Positions 25,625-34,525 of a DNA stretch of 64,000 nucleotides are shown one piece after another. The DNA is from Dyadobacter sandarakinus. Its GTDB lineage: Bacteria; Bacteroidota; Bacteroidia; Cytophagales; Spirosomataceae. Below the pieces are notes generated by a model. The model saw only the letters and a program-made list of their open reading frames with translations, was not told the origin of the DNA and did no database searches. Made by a program: the position numbers and the translations under genes. The first letter of the stretch is position 1. Each line of letters opens with the position of its first letter. Where the stretch lies: positions 3,598,001 to 3,662,000 of the forward strand of contig NZ_CP056775.1 of NCBI RefSeq assembly GCF_016894445.1. The letters run 5' to 3'.

Positions 25625-27291
25625 TGTTTTAAAAATAGTTTATCAGCCGGAATCAGCTGCTTGGGCGTACCGGGACCTTTATAGAACGTTTCCAGCCAGA
25701 ATCCTCCCCCATTGTTATAATACTCCACCCGGATCGCATGCCGGCCTTCGGTCAGGCTCACGGAGCCGGTGGCTTCGGTAACCCCGTGGTTGCCGTCGTT
25801 ATCCACCACCTCCCTGCCGTCCACAAGCAGCCTGCTGCCATCATCCGACTGGGTTGCAAAGGTGTAGCTGCCCGCCTTGTCGATCTGGATAAATGCATCA
25901 TAAGTTAATGCAAAACTTGCATTGCCGCCTTTCAGCAAGCCATTTATATGTTGCAGATCGGTTACAAACTCAGGACTTGTCCACGATACGCCTTTTTTCA
26001 TCCTGGTAAAATCAGGAAGCTTGCTCAGGTTATCGCCCGCATAGAAGGTACCAGTAACACCATTGCCCGCACCCGACTTTACCACTCTGAAATAAGCCGG
26101 CATCACCTGACTGTAGTTACCCTCTTTATCAAATGCACGTGCCTTGACAATGGTCGTTTTGTCCAGGGTGAAAGGTTTGGAATAAACCGGCGAAGTACTG
26201 TCGGGCTCGGTACCGTCCGTAGTGTAGCGTACGATGGCACCGGGAATTTTGGATGCCATGGTTACCGTCGCTTGCTTGTCTACATACAAGCCGCCCGCCT
26301 GCTGATACAGTTTTCTGTCGGGATAAATGGTGGGAGCTGCGATCGTTTTTACACCCAGCCAGAGATTGTCGGGCTCGTTAAATCCTTCAAATGCTGCTTT
26401 GACCGGTCGCCCGATCCAGGCATACGGCTGCTGCAGACCCAATGCAAATGCGATGGTGGCAGCGAGGTCGTAGGTATAAACCTGCTGCTGCACCTCATAC
26501 TTTTTTCTTATGTTTTTCCCGTAAAATATACCCGCTATCTCGGCTTCCTGGGGTGTAGCGCCGCCGTGCCCATAGCCGATACCGCCATGGTCGGCCCAGA
26601 TGATTACCAGCGTATTATCCTGCATGCCTGCCTCCCGGATGGCCTGAAGTACCTGGCCTACCAATGAGTCGGTTTTGGCAACAGCCTGGTAATAGGCAGG
26701 AGAACCATGGCCGTCGTGGTGGCCGGCATGATCTACATGGTCGAGATGTAAAAAGCCGAGCACCGGCTTTTTGGCTTTGATATAGCGGACAAAGTCTGCC
26801 GCGGTCGAATCCTCGGTTTCAAAATGTTTATCATAATTCACAGCATTTTTCTGAAAAAGCCGTCCGAACCCGCCCCAATGGTACACTGTACCAATCTCAG
26901 CATCAGGCCGCTGCTTGTGGAGGATGCTGAAAATAGTGGGAAAACGACCGTCGGATTCCTGTACAATGGGTGGAAGCGTGTGATCGTCCATTTCCCAGTC
27001 ATTGCTGGTAATCCCGTGCTGCTCCGGTCCTGCGCCCATGATCATGGAGGCCCAGTTCTGGCTGCTGCTGGACGTAAGTACCGTGCGCACGTTCCATTTG
27101 ACGCTGCCGCCGGCAATCATACTGTCGAGCATGGGTGTAGGGGCTTTTTTGATACCGTCGGGACTTAGTCCGTCTACTCCGATAACAATTACGTGATCAA
27201 TGCCTGAGGGCTTTTCTGTTTCGTTTCGGGAACATGCCGTCATCAGCAAAACAGCTGACGACAGCATGCCCAGAAGGGTTATTCGAGTCAT
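25621..27291 (-). CDS. Alkaline-phosphatase-superfamily lipoprotein with chitobiase-C-like and PA14-like domains
   Basis: From the ATG at 27291 the protein has 556 residues and a lipoprotein signal with lipobox LLMTAC; a start at 27324 would only add 11 residues before it. The first ~310 residues are a type I phosphodiesterase / PhnA-like domain: metal-binding VIGVDGLSPDG, a nucleophile region SSQNWASMIMG where Ser replaces the usual Thr, LDHVDHAGH and ADHGG. A chitobiase C-terminal-like domain follows (about 325-405, VRYTTDGTEPDS), then a PA14-like beta-sandwich (about 415-550, TQSDDGSRLLVDG). Phosphonoacetate hydrolases and nucleotide pyrophosphatases belong to this superfamily. In this locus it probably cleaves phosphonate mono- or diesters outside the cytoplasm; the added domains may bind glycan. 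Confidence 0.75.
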   Translation of the reverse strand: MTRITLLGMLSSAVLLMTACSRNETEKPSGIDHVIVIGVDGLSPDGIKKAPTPMLDSMIAGGSVKWNVRTVLTSSSSQNWASMIMGAGPEQHGITSNDWEMDDHTLPPIVQESDGRFPTIFSILHKQRPDAEIGTVYHWGGFGRLFQKNAVNYDKHFETEDSTAADFVRYIKAKKPVLGFLHLDHVDHAGHHDGHGSPAYYQAVAKTDSLVGQVLQAIREAGMQDNTLVIIWADHGGIGYGHGGATPQEAEIAGIFYGKNIRKKYEVQQQVYTYDLAATIAFALGLQQPYAWIGRPVKAAFEGFNEPDNLWLGVKTIAAPTIYPDRKLYQQAGGLYVDKQATVTMASKIPGAIVRYTTDGTEPDSTSPVYSKPFTLDKTTIVKARAFDKEGNYSQVMPAYFRVVKSGAGNGVTGTFYAGDNLSKLPDFTRMKKGVSWTSPEFVTDLQHINGLLKGGNASFALTYDAFIQIDKAGSYTFATQSDDGSRLLVDGREVVDNDGNHGVTEATGSVSLTEGRHAIRVEYYNNGGGFWLETFYKGPGTPKQLIPADKLFLKQ

Positions 27292-27305
27292 GAATGCAAA
27301 TAAGA

Positions 27306-28850
27306 TTAAGGTTTGTCCCACCAAACGCGGGTTTTGAGATCGTCGGCGCCGAGCCAGGTAACTGCTTCGCTGTAATGTCCTTCATTGATCCGGATCTCGT
27401 CGGCCGGGTACAGCACGCGCCGGGGCACATAGCCCGGCCCGATGGGCCCCACAGGAATGTTGGGAATGCCGGTACGTCTCCACTCCGACCAGGCTTCGTA
27501 TCCTACAAGGTACAGCGAAACCCATTTCTGCAAGCCTATCTTTTCAAGCTTTTGCGCCTGGGTACCGGTATAGGCAATGGCAGGCTGCGCAAAATAAGCA
27601 TCGTTAACAGACACACTGGCAGGCGTCAGCCGCAGGTAGGAAGCTGCATAGTTGGCAGGAATACGGGTACTGTAATACGCAAACTGATCTTTGACCGCAT
27701 TTTTGTAATAGGTTTCCGCCGCTGCCGAGCCTCCGCTGATGTAGCCCTTCTCCGCTGCCTCTGCAAGGATAAACTGCACCTCTGAATAGCTGATGATGAT
27801 GGCCTGCCCTGCGATGGGAGAAGCCAGGTCGGGCGAGTACTGGATAGACATCCACAGCATTCCCGAAGGCGAAGTGGCATTGTTATCAGGAAAAGAACCG
27901 ATTCCATTGAGATCGCCCGTGTACTTAAAATTTTTGGGATCAGGACGGTTACCGGCAGCATCAATGGCACTGCTCGTAGGTGTGGGCAATGCATATACGT
28001 ATAAGCGCGTATCGTTCCAGCTTTTCAGGTAATCGATCAGCTGTTTGGTAACCTTGGTGTTGGTACCTCCGTTTCCGGAACGGTAAAAAGGCGATTCATT
28101 GGAGGTCCGGTCGGTGAGGTACTGCAGTGCAGCCTGGTCCTGGTAAGAAGTAAACAGCGGATATTTGGCAGGATTCTCTACAATTGCCTTCATGGCAGCC
28201 GATGGATCAACCTGCTTGGACTGGCGCAGCAGCAGGCGCAGGTGCAATGCATTGGCAAACTTCTTCCACCGGGTCAGATCCCCATTGAAAAGAATGTCAC
28301 CAGTAACAGGCTCATTACCGCTGCCCAGCAAATTATTGGCCTCTTCAAGATCTGCCAGGAGGCCGGCATATACATCTTCCTGCTTCTCAAACTTTGGCGA
28401 GCTGATGCCCGTGAGCTTGGCGCTGGCAGCTTCACGGAACGGGATCGGGCCGTAAAGGTCGGTAAGGCATTGGAACATCCAGGAGCGGAGCACGAGGGCG
28501 ATCCCTTTGTAATTGGGCTGGTTCTGCGCCTCGGCAATGCTGATGACCTCGTTCAGGTCGCGGATGTAGTCGTAGAAATTCCAGAAAAAATAGCTTCCTG
28601 CATCCGAGCGCGCCCAGTTGCTGAAATTACTCGCATAGTCCGAAGCCAGCAGGTTGGCCGCAATGCTTCCGCGGTTGTAAGAATTGTCAAAGTGGCTGTT
28701 TACCGACGAACGGATCACATTGGGCAGCAGCAGCCCGGCATTATTTACCTTATCGGGAGAATTGGGATTGGTATTGATTTCTTCAAAATCATGGGTGCAA
28801 CCCACTCCCAGCAGCAAAATGAACAGGAATATATAGTTCAGCTTTTTCAT
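27306..28850 (-). CDS. SusD/RagB-family outer-membrane lipoprotein
   Basis: The 514-residue protein has a lipoprotein signal (lipobox LLGVGC, Cys18) and the features of the SusD-like_2 branch: DFEEINTNPNSPDK after the lipidated Cys, a helical TPR-type scaffold and YGPIPFREA near residue 138. It caps the SusC channel and delivers ligand to it. It lies 11 bases downstream of SusC and 14 bases upstream of the lipoprotein phosphodiesterase. Because all other enzymes in this run concern aminophosphonates, the ligand may be a phosphonate-bearing molecule rather than a plain glycan. Confidence 0.9.
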   Translation of the reverse strand: MKKLNYIFLFILLLGVGCTHDFEEINTNPNSPDKVNNAGLLLPNVIRSSVNSHFDNSYNRGSIAANLLASDYASNFSNWARSDAGSYFFWNFYDYIRDLNEVISIAEAQNQPNYKGIALVLRSWMFQCLTDLYGPIPFREAASAKLTGISSPKFEKQEDVYAGLLADLEEANNLLGSGNEPVTGDILFNGDLTRWKKFANALHLRLLLRQSKQVDPSAAMKAIVENPAKYPLFTSYQDQAALQYLTDRTSNESPFYRSGNGGTNTKVTKQLIDYLKSWNDTRLYVYALPTPTSSAIDAAGNRPDPKNFKYTGDLNGIGSFPDNNATSPSGMLWMSIQYSPDLASPIAGQAIIISYSEVQFILAEAAEKGYISGGSAAAETYYKNAVKDQFAYYSTRIPANYAASYLRLTPASVSVNDAYFAQPAIAYTGTQAQKLEKIGLQKWVSLYLVGYEAWSEWRRTGIPNIPVGPIGPGYVPRRVLYPADEIRINEGHYSEAVTWLGADDLKTRVWWDKP

Positions 28851-28861
28851 GATCGTTCAGG

Positions 28862-31800
28862 TTAAAAATTCAGGTTGAGGCTTACTCCCATTTCCCGGGT
28901 CGACGGTGTACTCATGTTTTCAAAGCCGGGGATCAGGCCGCCTCCTGATGTTGCGGTAGCGACCTCAGGATCAAAATGCCTGTTGCTTTTAGGCGTAAAA
29001 AGGAACAGGTTCCGGCCGGTTACAGCAATGCGTGCATTTTTGATGTATTTACCCGTAACCCAGCTGGAAGGCAGGCTGTAACCCAGCGACAGCTCCCGCA
29101 GCTTGAAGTAGGTAGAGCTGAAAATCTGTGCTTCGGAAATGTGATCGAGTGGTTTTTTGATAAAATAACGCGCATTGGTACCGTACACTCCCTGGCTGTA
29201 AGTCCCGTCGGTGCTGGTGTTGTTGGGCTGGTAGCTGCCGTCTTCCATCTGGGCCGCTCCCGGTATGTAGTACGGATCCTTGTACTCGCTGCCGGGTGTC
29301 CTTGCCGAGCGCCCCAAAGCGCTTTCTTCCAGCTGCCCGGCGCCTGCGGCTTTGTTGAAAAACCTCGAAATAAACTCCCCGCCAAACTGCCCGCCGAAAG
29401 CAAAGTTGAGACTGACGTTCTTGTAGGTAAGCTGATTGTAAATACCTGCGATCCAGTCAGGATTGTAATTGCCGAGGTGAATATCCTCGCTGGTCGGCCG
29501 CGGATAGGCATCATTGAAAATAATCACCTGACCTTTCATTGCGCCATCAGCCACGCGCTGGTAGCCGGGCCCCCAGATCGCACCCATTTTTTCGCCTACC
29601 CTGGCCTGGACGGATGCATCTTCACCCGGCGCTGCCTGCACAATTTTGTCTACTTCACTGGTCAGGGACACCACTTTGCCCGTATTATGCGACCAGTTGA
29701 CATTGAAATTCCATTTGAAACTGGCCGTACTTACCGGCGTCGCATTGATCATGACCTCAACCCCTGTGTTGCGGATTTGCCCGGCATTGATCTGCTTCGA
29801 GGTGGCACCGGAGCTCTGTACGAGCGGGAGGCTGATGATCTGGTTTTTGGAACGTATATCGTAGTAAGTTACGTCCAGTCCCAGTCTGTTGTTCAGGAAA
29901 CCCAGTGCAGCCCCGAACTCGTAGGTAGAGGTGATTTCAGGTTTCAGATTCGGGTTCAGGAGCGAACCCGGGCCTACCAGCGCGTAATAATTGTTCCACG
30001 GACTGGCATTGCCATAGGTATTGTAAATCGAGTACGGACCGGTATCATTACCCACCTGTGCCCAGCTTCCCCTCAGCTGAGCCTGGCTGAATGCCTTGGG
30101 CAGGCTGAGGATGCTTTTGATGTTGGCATTGGCGCCAACCGAAGGATAAAAGTAGGAGTTGTTGCTTTTTGGCAAAGTACTTGACCAGTCATTCCGCGCA
30201 TTGATATCGAGGTAAAAAAGGTCTTTGTAGTTGAAGTTAGCCACACCGTACAAGCTGTTGATCCGCTTTTTGTAACTGCCCGAGGAGCCGGTGAGCGGGC
30301 TGGCGGTATTCTGAATGGTGTAAATACCCGGGATGAGCAGCTGCGGTGCTGTGGTGGTTTCGCTATGGCCCGAGTTGTCGAACCGGTTGCCGCCCGCAGA
30401 CAGGGTATAACCAAAGTCCCCGCCACCGAATGCATTGGTGTAAGTCAGCAGGAAGTCGGTGTTACGTTCTTCGTTTTTAATAGAAGTGGTTGAAAAGCTG
30501 CCGCTTTCCACATCTACCGTACTGACTGCCCAGCGCATTGGCCTGAAATCATTGTACAGATCGGCCGCTGAGCGGAGTTTTAGTTTTAGATGATCATTGA
30601 AAGCATATTCGAGCGCTATATTTCCGTAAACGCGATCCTTGTTCTGCCCCTTGGTATCTTCATACTGCAGAAAAAACGGGTTGTTGTGGTTTTCGCCGTA
30701 GTTGTACTGGAACTGCCGCACACCTTCCAGCCCCGGCTGCCAGTAGTTTCTAAGACTGTTGATATTAACATTCCGGCCCATCCAGGTGAAAAAGTACATG
30801 AAGGTATTGCGGCCATAACCATTATCAGGACGGTTGGTGCTGCTTTGTTTAACGTAATTGATATTGATGGATGAGGTCAGCCTCTTGGTCAGGTGGTAGC
30901 TGCTGTTGAGGTTTACCTGGTAGCGGTTCAGGTTGTTGTTGGGGATCACGCCTTTTTCATTCAGTGACGTGAGCGAGAGGCGATAGTCGCCATTTTCATT
31001 GCCGCCGGAGAAAGCCAGGTTGTTATAGTATTTGCTTCCCTGTGTAAAAAAGTCCTTGATGTTGTCGGGCTGTGAAATCCAGGGGGTTTTGATGATGTCG
31101 CCCCGGTTGCGGATCGCTACGTCGCCGCCTCGGAAACCATTGGTGGTAGGAGAATCAAATTGTGCCTTGGTAGTACCAATGTTCATTCTTGGTCCCCAGC
31201 TTTCATCGTAATCGTCATTGTCTCCGTTTGGATATCCCGACCAGCTCGCCCCGAAGTTGGAGCCTTCATAGTTACCATTGTTCCCCTGGCCAAAATCATT
31301 CTGAAATTTAGGAAGACGCCCTACTTGTTCCACAAACAGGTACGAGTTGAAGCTCACGCCCAGCCCTTTGCGGTTGCTGCCTTTTTTGGTGGTGATCACA
31401 ATAGCACCCCGCGCAGCCCGCGAGCCGTACAAGGCCGCCGCAGCCGGACCTTTCAGCACATTGATCGATTCAATATCAGCCGGGTTAATCTCGGAGGCAC
31501 TGTTACCATAATCAGCACTGCCTGAGTTATTTGTGCCATCATTCCCGATCGGCACCCCATCGATCACGAAGAGCGGCTGGTTGCTCATGATCGAGAGCGA
31601 CGACTCGCCCCTGATCGTGATCCGTGACGAGGAGCCCACACCGCCCGCGCTGCTGATGTTCACGCCCGCCACCTTGCCGGACAGGTTGTTGACAAAGTTG
31701 GTGGCCGGCGATTCATTGATGATTTCGCCGGTAACCTGCTGGGTCGCATAACCCAATGATTTTTTCTCGCGGGTGATCCCCAATGCGGTCACTACCACCT

Positions 31801-32239
31801 CGTCGAGTACATTGGTATCCTCTTCCAGGATAATTGCGATGGTGGTTTGGGTACCCACCGTATACTGCTGCGTTTTATAACCGATAAATGAAAAAACCAG
31901 CACGTCGGACGCACTTTCAGCCGACAGGGAAAACTCTCCGTTTGCATTCGTGGTTGTTCCCTTCTGCGTGTTCCGGAGCACCACGTTCACGCCGGGCAGT
32001 GCCTGGCCGTTTTTATCAGTAACCTTCCCGCTAACATCTATTAAAGCATCGTATTTCAATAACGGTACACGCTTATACGCAGCATTTCTTTTTTCGGTTT
32101 CAGGCGCATGGACCGGCCTTGCAGCCGGGTTTTTGAACACTTTTTCTGCCGAGAGGGGTATATGGACTGTAAACAGCGCTCCGAGCGCCAGCAGCCCGCA
32201 CCTCTTCATCAGCATGCGTTGGGGAGATCTGGTTAACAT
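28862..32239 (-). CDS. SusC/RagA-family TonB-linked outer-membrane protein
   Basis: The open frame encodes 1125 residues; the ATG at 32209 (MKRCGLLALGALFTVHIPLSA) fits a signal peptide better and would give 1115. A CarboxypepD_reg-like domain (about 68-150, DVSGKVTDKNGQALPGVNVV) is followed by the plug with LDEVVVTALGITREKKSLGYA, ITIRGESSL and ALYGSRAARGAIVITTKKG, the usual SusC signature, then a 22-strand barrel. There is no STN domain, so it is not wired to a FecR anti-sigma factor; control by the XRE-cupin gene is more likely. It forms a pair with the SusD gene just downstream. Confidence 0.92.
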   Translation of the reverse strand: MLTRSPQRMLMKRCGLLALGALFTVHIPLSAEKVFKNPAARPVHAPETEKRNAAYKRVPLLKYDALIDVSGKVTDKNGQALPGVNVVLRNTQKGTTTNANGEFSLSAESASDVLVFSFIGYKTQQYTVGTQTTIAIILEEDTNVLDEVVVTALGITREKKSLGYATQQVTGEIINESPATNFVNNLSGKVAGVNISSAGGVGSSSRITIRGESSLSIMSNQPLFVIDGVPIGNDGTNNSGSADYGNSASEINPADIESINVLKGPAAAALYGSRAARGAIVITTKKGSNRKGLGVSFNSYLFVEQVGRLPKFQNDFGQGNNGNYEGSNFGASWSGYPNGDNDDYDESWGPRMNIGTTKAQFDSPTTNGFRGGDVAIRNRGDIIKTPWISQPDNIKDFFTQGSKYYNNLAFSGGNENGDYRLSLTSLNEKGVIPNNNLNRYQVNLNSSYHLTKRLTSSININYVKQSSTNRPDNGYGRNTFMYFFTWMGRNVNINSLRNYWQPGLEGVRQFQYNYGENHNNPFFLQYEDTKGQNKDRVYGNIALEYAFNDHLKLKLRSAADLYNDFRPMRWAVSTVDVESGSFSTTSIKNEERNTDFLLTYTNAFGGGDFGYTLSAGGNRFDNSGHSETTTAPQLLIPGIYTIQNTASPLTGSSGSYKKRINSLYGVANFNYKDLFYLDINARNDWSSTLPKSNNSYFYPSVGANANIKSILSLPKAFSQAQLRGSWAQVGNDTGPYSIYNTYGNASPWNNYYALVGPGSLLNPNLKPEITSTYEFGAALGFLNNRLGLDVTYYDIRSKNQIISLPLVQSSGATSKQINAGQIRNTGVEVMINATPVSTASFKWNFNVNWSHNTGKVVSLTSEVDKIVQAAPGEDASVQARVGEKMGAIWGPGYQRVADGAMKGQVIIFNDAYPRPTSEDIHLGNYNPDWIAGIYNQLTYKNVSLNFAFGGQFGGEFISRFFNKAAGAGQLEESALGRSARTPGSEYKDPYYIPGAAQMEDGSYQPNNTSTDGTYSQGVYGTNARYFIKKPLDHISEAQIFSSTYFKLRELSLGYSLPSSWVTGKYIKNARIAVTGRNLFLFTPKSNRHFDPEVATATSGGGLIPGFENMSTPSTREMGVSLNLNF

Positions 32240-32371
32240 ATAGTTTGGGTTTTTGGTGATACTGACCGAATAGCCAGACCTTTCCCGGTCCGGGCCTTAC
32301 TGAATACCGGCTTCTGGCCGATGCCAAAACCGCTCAACGCCCCTTCTGTATGGAATAAAAAGTGTGTAGTA

Positions 32372-33499
32372 CTATGCCTGGTACGTTCCGCCTATCACCT
32401 CGTCGCACAATCCGAACGAGAGGGTCATACCGTTACCGCCGAGTCCATTGATTATTGTTACGCCGCTTTCGGGCCTGATCACGATTTCGGTGGCACCATT
32501 GGTCATTTTGGGATATATGCCGTGCCAGGTCTGGAATACCCTGGGCGACCTGAACGTTGCAAACTTCGCCAGGTAGCTGAGGATCATGGTATTAATAAAT
32601 TCACGGTCAAACGGGTCGAAAGTAAGGGCATATTCGTGCGAATCCCCTACTGTAATTTCGCCCAGGCCATTTTGTGAGGCCATCACGTGGATACCCCATT
32701 TCAGGTAGTCGGCGTACTCGCTTTCGTACCTTGCTTTCAGGCCCGGCAGGGATGCTGCCGCCTTAAAGCCGTGGTAATGGATCAGGGAAAGGCCGCCGCA
32801 TAGCGCCGGCCCGATTTTCCAGTTTTCAGGCTGGGCTTCGAGCCGGAGCATCTGCAGCTTGCACTTTGTGATGGGCAAGGATAAAAAGATTTCAGGATAG
32901 AGCGTTTCAAAGTCCTGGCCGCTGCATACGTATATTTCGTCAGCCTGCCAGCTTTGACCACCTGAATAAATGTTTGGAAAATCAATCCGTGAGATAGCGG
33001 TATTCCATATAAAATGCACGTTCAGCTGCTCGCTGAGGTACCTGGCGGCACCGGCGATCGCCTCACGCGGATCAACGATCATTTCGTCTTCGGACAATAG
33101 GGAGCCCAGCAAGCCATGCGGATTAACAGCCGGCGAAGCGTCCAGGGTTTGCTGCGCATTGAGTACCCGTACAGGTCTGTAGCCGCTCACTCCGGCAAAC
33201 TGTTCGAGCACTTCCAGCTCGTCCTGCTGGTAGGCCATATGCAGGCTGCCGCCTTCGTAGTGCCAGCAGCCTGCGCTTATGAGTACCTCTTTCCAGATAC
33301 TTTTGGAACGCAGTGCACGCTCGTACAGGTTTCCTTCGGGCTGGCCGATGGGCCACACCATTCCAAAGTTCCTGATGGATGCTCCCACTGCCTTTTCAGA
33401 TCTTTCGATGACGGTTACTGCATACCCTCTTACAGCCAGCGCCCGGGCTGTCGCCAGCCCCACAATACCCGCACCGATCACAATTGCAGACTTGCCCAT
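32372..33499 (-). CDS. TIGR03364-type FAD-dependent oxidoreductase (aminophosphonate oxidase)
   Basis: The 375-residue protein begins with a DAO-type dinucleotide-binding motif, VIGAGIVGLATARALAVRG, followed by SIRNFGMVWPIGQPEG, which is characteristic of the TIGR03364 branch. The end, INGLGGNGMTLSFG, is the C-terminal FAD-contacting loop. This branch is known to travel with the phosphonatase-like hydrolase family TIGR03351, and related enzymes oxidise 2-aminoethylphosphonate or N-methylated forms to phosphonoacetaldehyde. The hydrolase gene ends 20 bases upstream. Exact amine preference is not readable. Confidence 0.85.
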   Translation of the reverse strand: MGKSAIVIGAGIVGLATARALAVRGYAVTVIERSEKAVGASIRNFGMVWPIGQPEGNLYERALRSKSIWKEVLISAGCWHYEGGSLHMAYQQDELEVLEQFAGVSGYRPVRVLNAQQTLDASPAVNPHGLLGSLLSEDEMIVDPREAIAGAARYLSEQLNVHFIWNTAISRIDFPNIYSGGQSWQADEIYVCSGQDFETLYPEIFLSLPITKCKLQMLRLEAQPENWKIGPALCGGLSLIHYHGFKAAASLPGLKARYESEYADYLKWGIHVMASQNGLGEITVGDSHEYALTFDPFDREFINTMILSYLAKFATFRSPRVFQTWHGIYPKMTNGATEIVIRPESGVTIINGLGGNGMTLSFGLCDEVIGGTYQA

Positions 33500-33519
33500 T
33501 ACTCAGTTTAATATGCAGC

Positions 33520-34227
33520 TTACGCGCTTTTTGGTGTTGAATACACTTCGCTTTCGATAATCGCGAGCACTTCCGAGATATTGTCCACGATGTGTGTAGG
33601 ATGGTAAGGTTCCAGCTCCTCGCGGGTGAATGCTCCAGTCGTCACGCCGATCACGTATTTGCAGCCTGCATTTCTGCCTTCATTTACATCCACCTCCGTA
33701 TCGCCCACCTTGGCCACGAGCTCGGGGGAAGCAACCTGAAGTTCACGCATGATCTTCTGGATCATCTCGGGATAGGGCCGGCCCTGGCTAACTTCATCAC
33801 TGGCTACCAGCAGGTCTATCTTATCCTCCCAGCCCAGCCGGAACAGGATAATATCAGCGATATCACGTGAGAAACCCGTGTTCAATGCAATTTTCACATC
33901 CATTTCACGCAGCCTTGCAAAGGTTTCTTCCACATGGGGCAAAGGTGCCAGCTCATCGGTAGTCCGGTAGAAGCGGATCATCCTTTCTACGAAATCATGG
34001 TGTATCCTGCCGATCAGGTCGCCTGCGATCAGGTTTTTATCCGACTCAAAAACGTCCAGCATCATCCTGATGGCCAGCGGCTTTTCGTAGCCCATCAGGG
34101 GATTTACATCTTCCAGGGCCACGGTGTAGCCATAAGACATCATCGCCTCCTGGAAAGCGATCCCGACATAATTTTTATCCTTGACAGTGGTTCCCGCCAT
34201 GTCAAATACAACCAGTTCGATCGGCAT
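33520..34227 (-). CDS. Phosphonatase-like HAD hydrolase (TIGR03351 type)
   Basis: The ATG at 34227 gives 235 residues; the open frame extends to 34290 but the extra 21 residues precede the HAD start and look non-coding. The motifs are those of the phosphonatase branch: Asp9 in FDMAGTT, the cap-domain Lys49 in MGYEKP that forms a Schiff base with the aldehyde, Arg150 (QGRPYPEM) in place of the usual HAD lysine, and GDTEVD (175-180). The expected reaction is C-P cleavage of phosphonoacetaldehyde or a close relative to aldehyde and phosphate. It is the first enzyme gene after the regulator, followed by the FAD oxidase. Confidence 0.88.
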   Translation of the reverse strand: MPIELVVFDMAGTTVKDKNYVGIAFQEAMMSYGYTVALEDVNPLMGYEKPLAIRMMLDVFESDKNLIAGDLIGRIHHDFVERMIRFYRTTDELAPLPHVEETFARLREMDVKIALNTGFSRDIADIILFRLGWEDKIDLLVASDEVSQGRPYPEMIQKIMRELQVASPELVAKVGDTEVDVNEGRNAGCKYVIGVTTGAFTREELEPYHPTHIVDNISEVLAIIESEVYSTPKSA

Positions 34228-34407
34228 TTTTTGCTCGTGTATTAGTGAATGAATGGAATTAAAGAACAATAAGGGTTTAGGAAAAGCCAAATTGAAAAAG
34301 CCCGCGTACTGTAAAGTAAGGTTGAACTTAAAACATCAACAATACTATGTAGAAGTTGCCGGCAGCAAAGTAAAAATATCGTACTTTTATTAAATACACA
34401 AACAAAA

Positions 34408-34423
34408 GTTAACAAATACTTAA
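34408..34423. repeat. Candidate operator, copy 1 (GTTAACAAATACTTAA)
   Basis: This 16-base word recurs 85 bases away as GTTAATTAATACTTAA with 14 of 16 identities (pattern GTTAAnnAATACTTAA). It overlaps the inverted repeat CAAATA-N5-TATTTG. Location beside an XRE-cupin regulator gene suggests a regulator binding site. Confidence 0.4.
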
Positions 34424-34492
34424 TATTTGCCTTATTTTTCTTTAATCCGGTTCAAAGGTAAAATGAAATGTGGAGGAGAATGTTAAGCCGAT

Positions 34493-34508
34493 GTTAATTA
34501 ATACTTAA
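34493..34508. repeat. Candidate operator, copy 2 (GTTAATTAATACTTAA)
   Basis: This is the second copy of the GTTAAnnAATACTTAA word, 17 bases beyond the stop codon of the regulator gene. The outer bases also form GTTAA...TTAAC. Confidence 0.4.
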
Positions 34509-34525
34509 CCCGGGAAGAAGCTTGG

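Larger units (their letters stand above)
34291..34525. promoter_or_regulatory. Promoter/operator region of the phosphonate locus
   Basis: This A/T-rich gap lies between the regulator's stop and the hydrolase start, and is the natural promoter site for the minus-strand catabolic genes. It contains two near-identical 16-base direct repeats (listed separately) and a hairpin-like CAAATA-N5-TATTTG at 34413-34429. On the minus strand TTACTTTG near 34370 is an imperfect -7 element. Confidence 0.45.
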
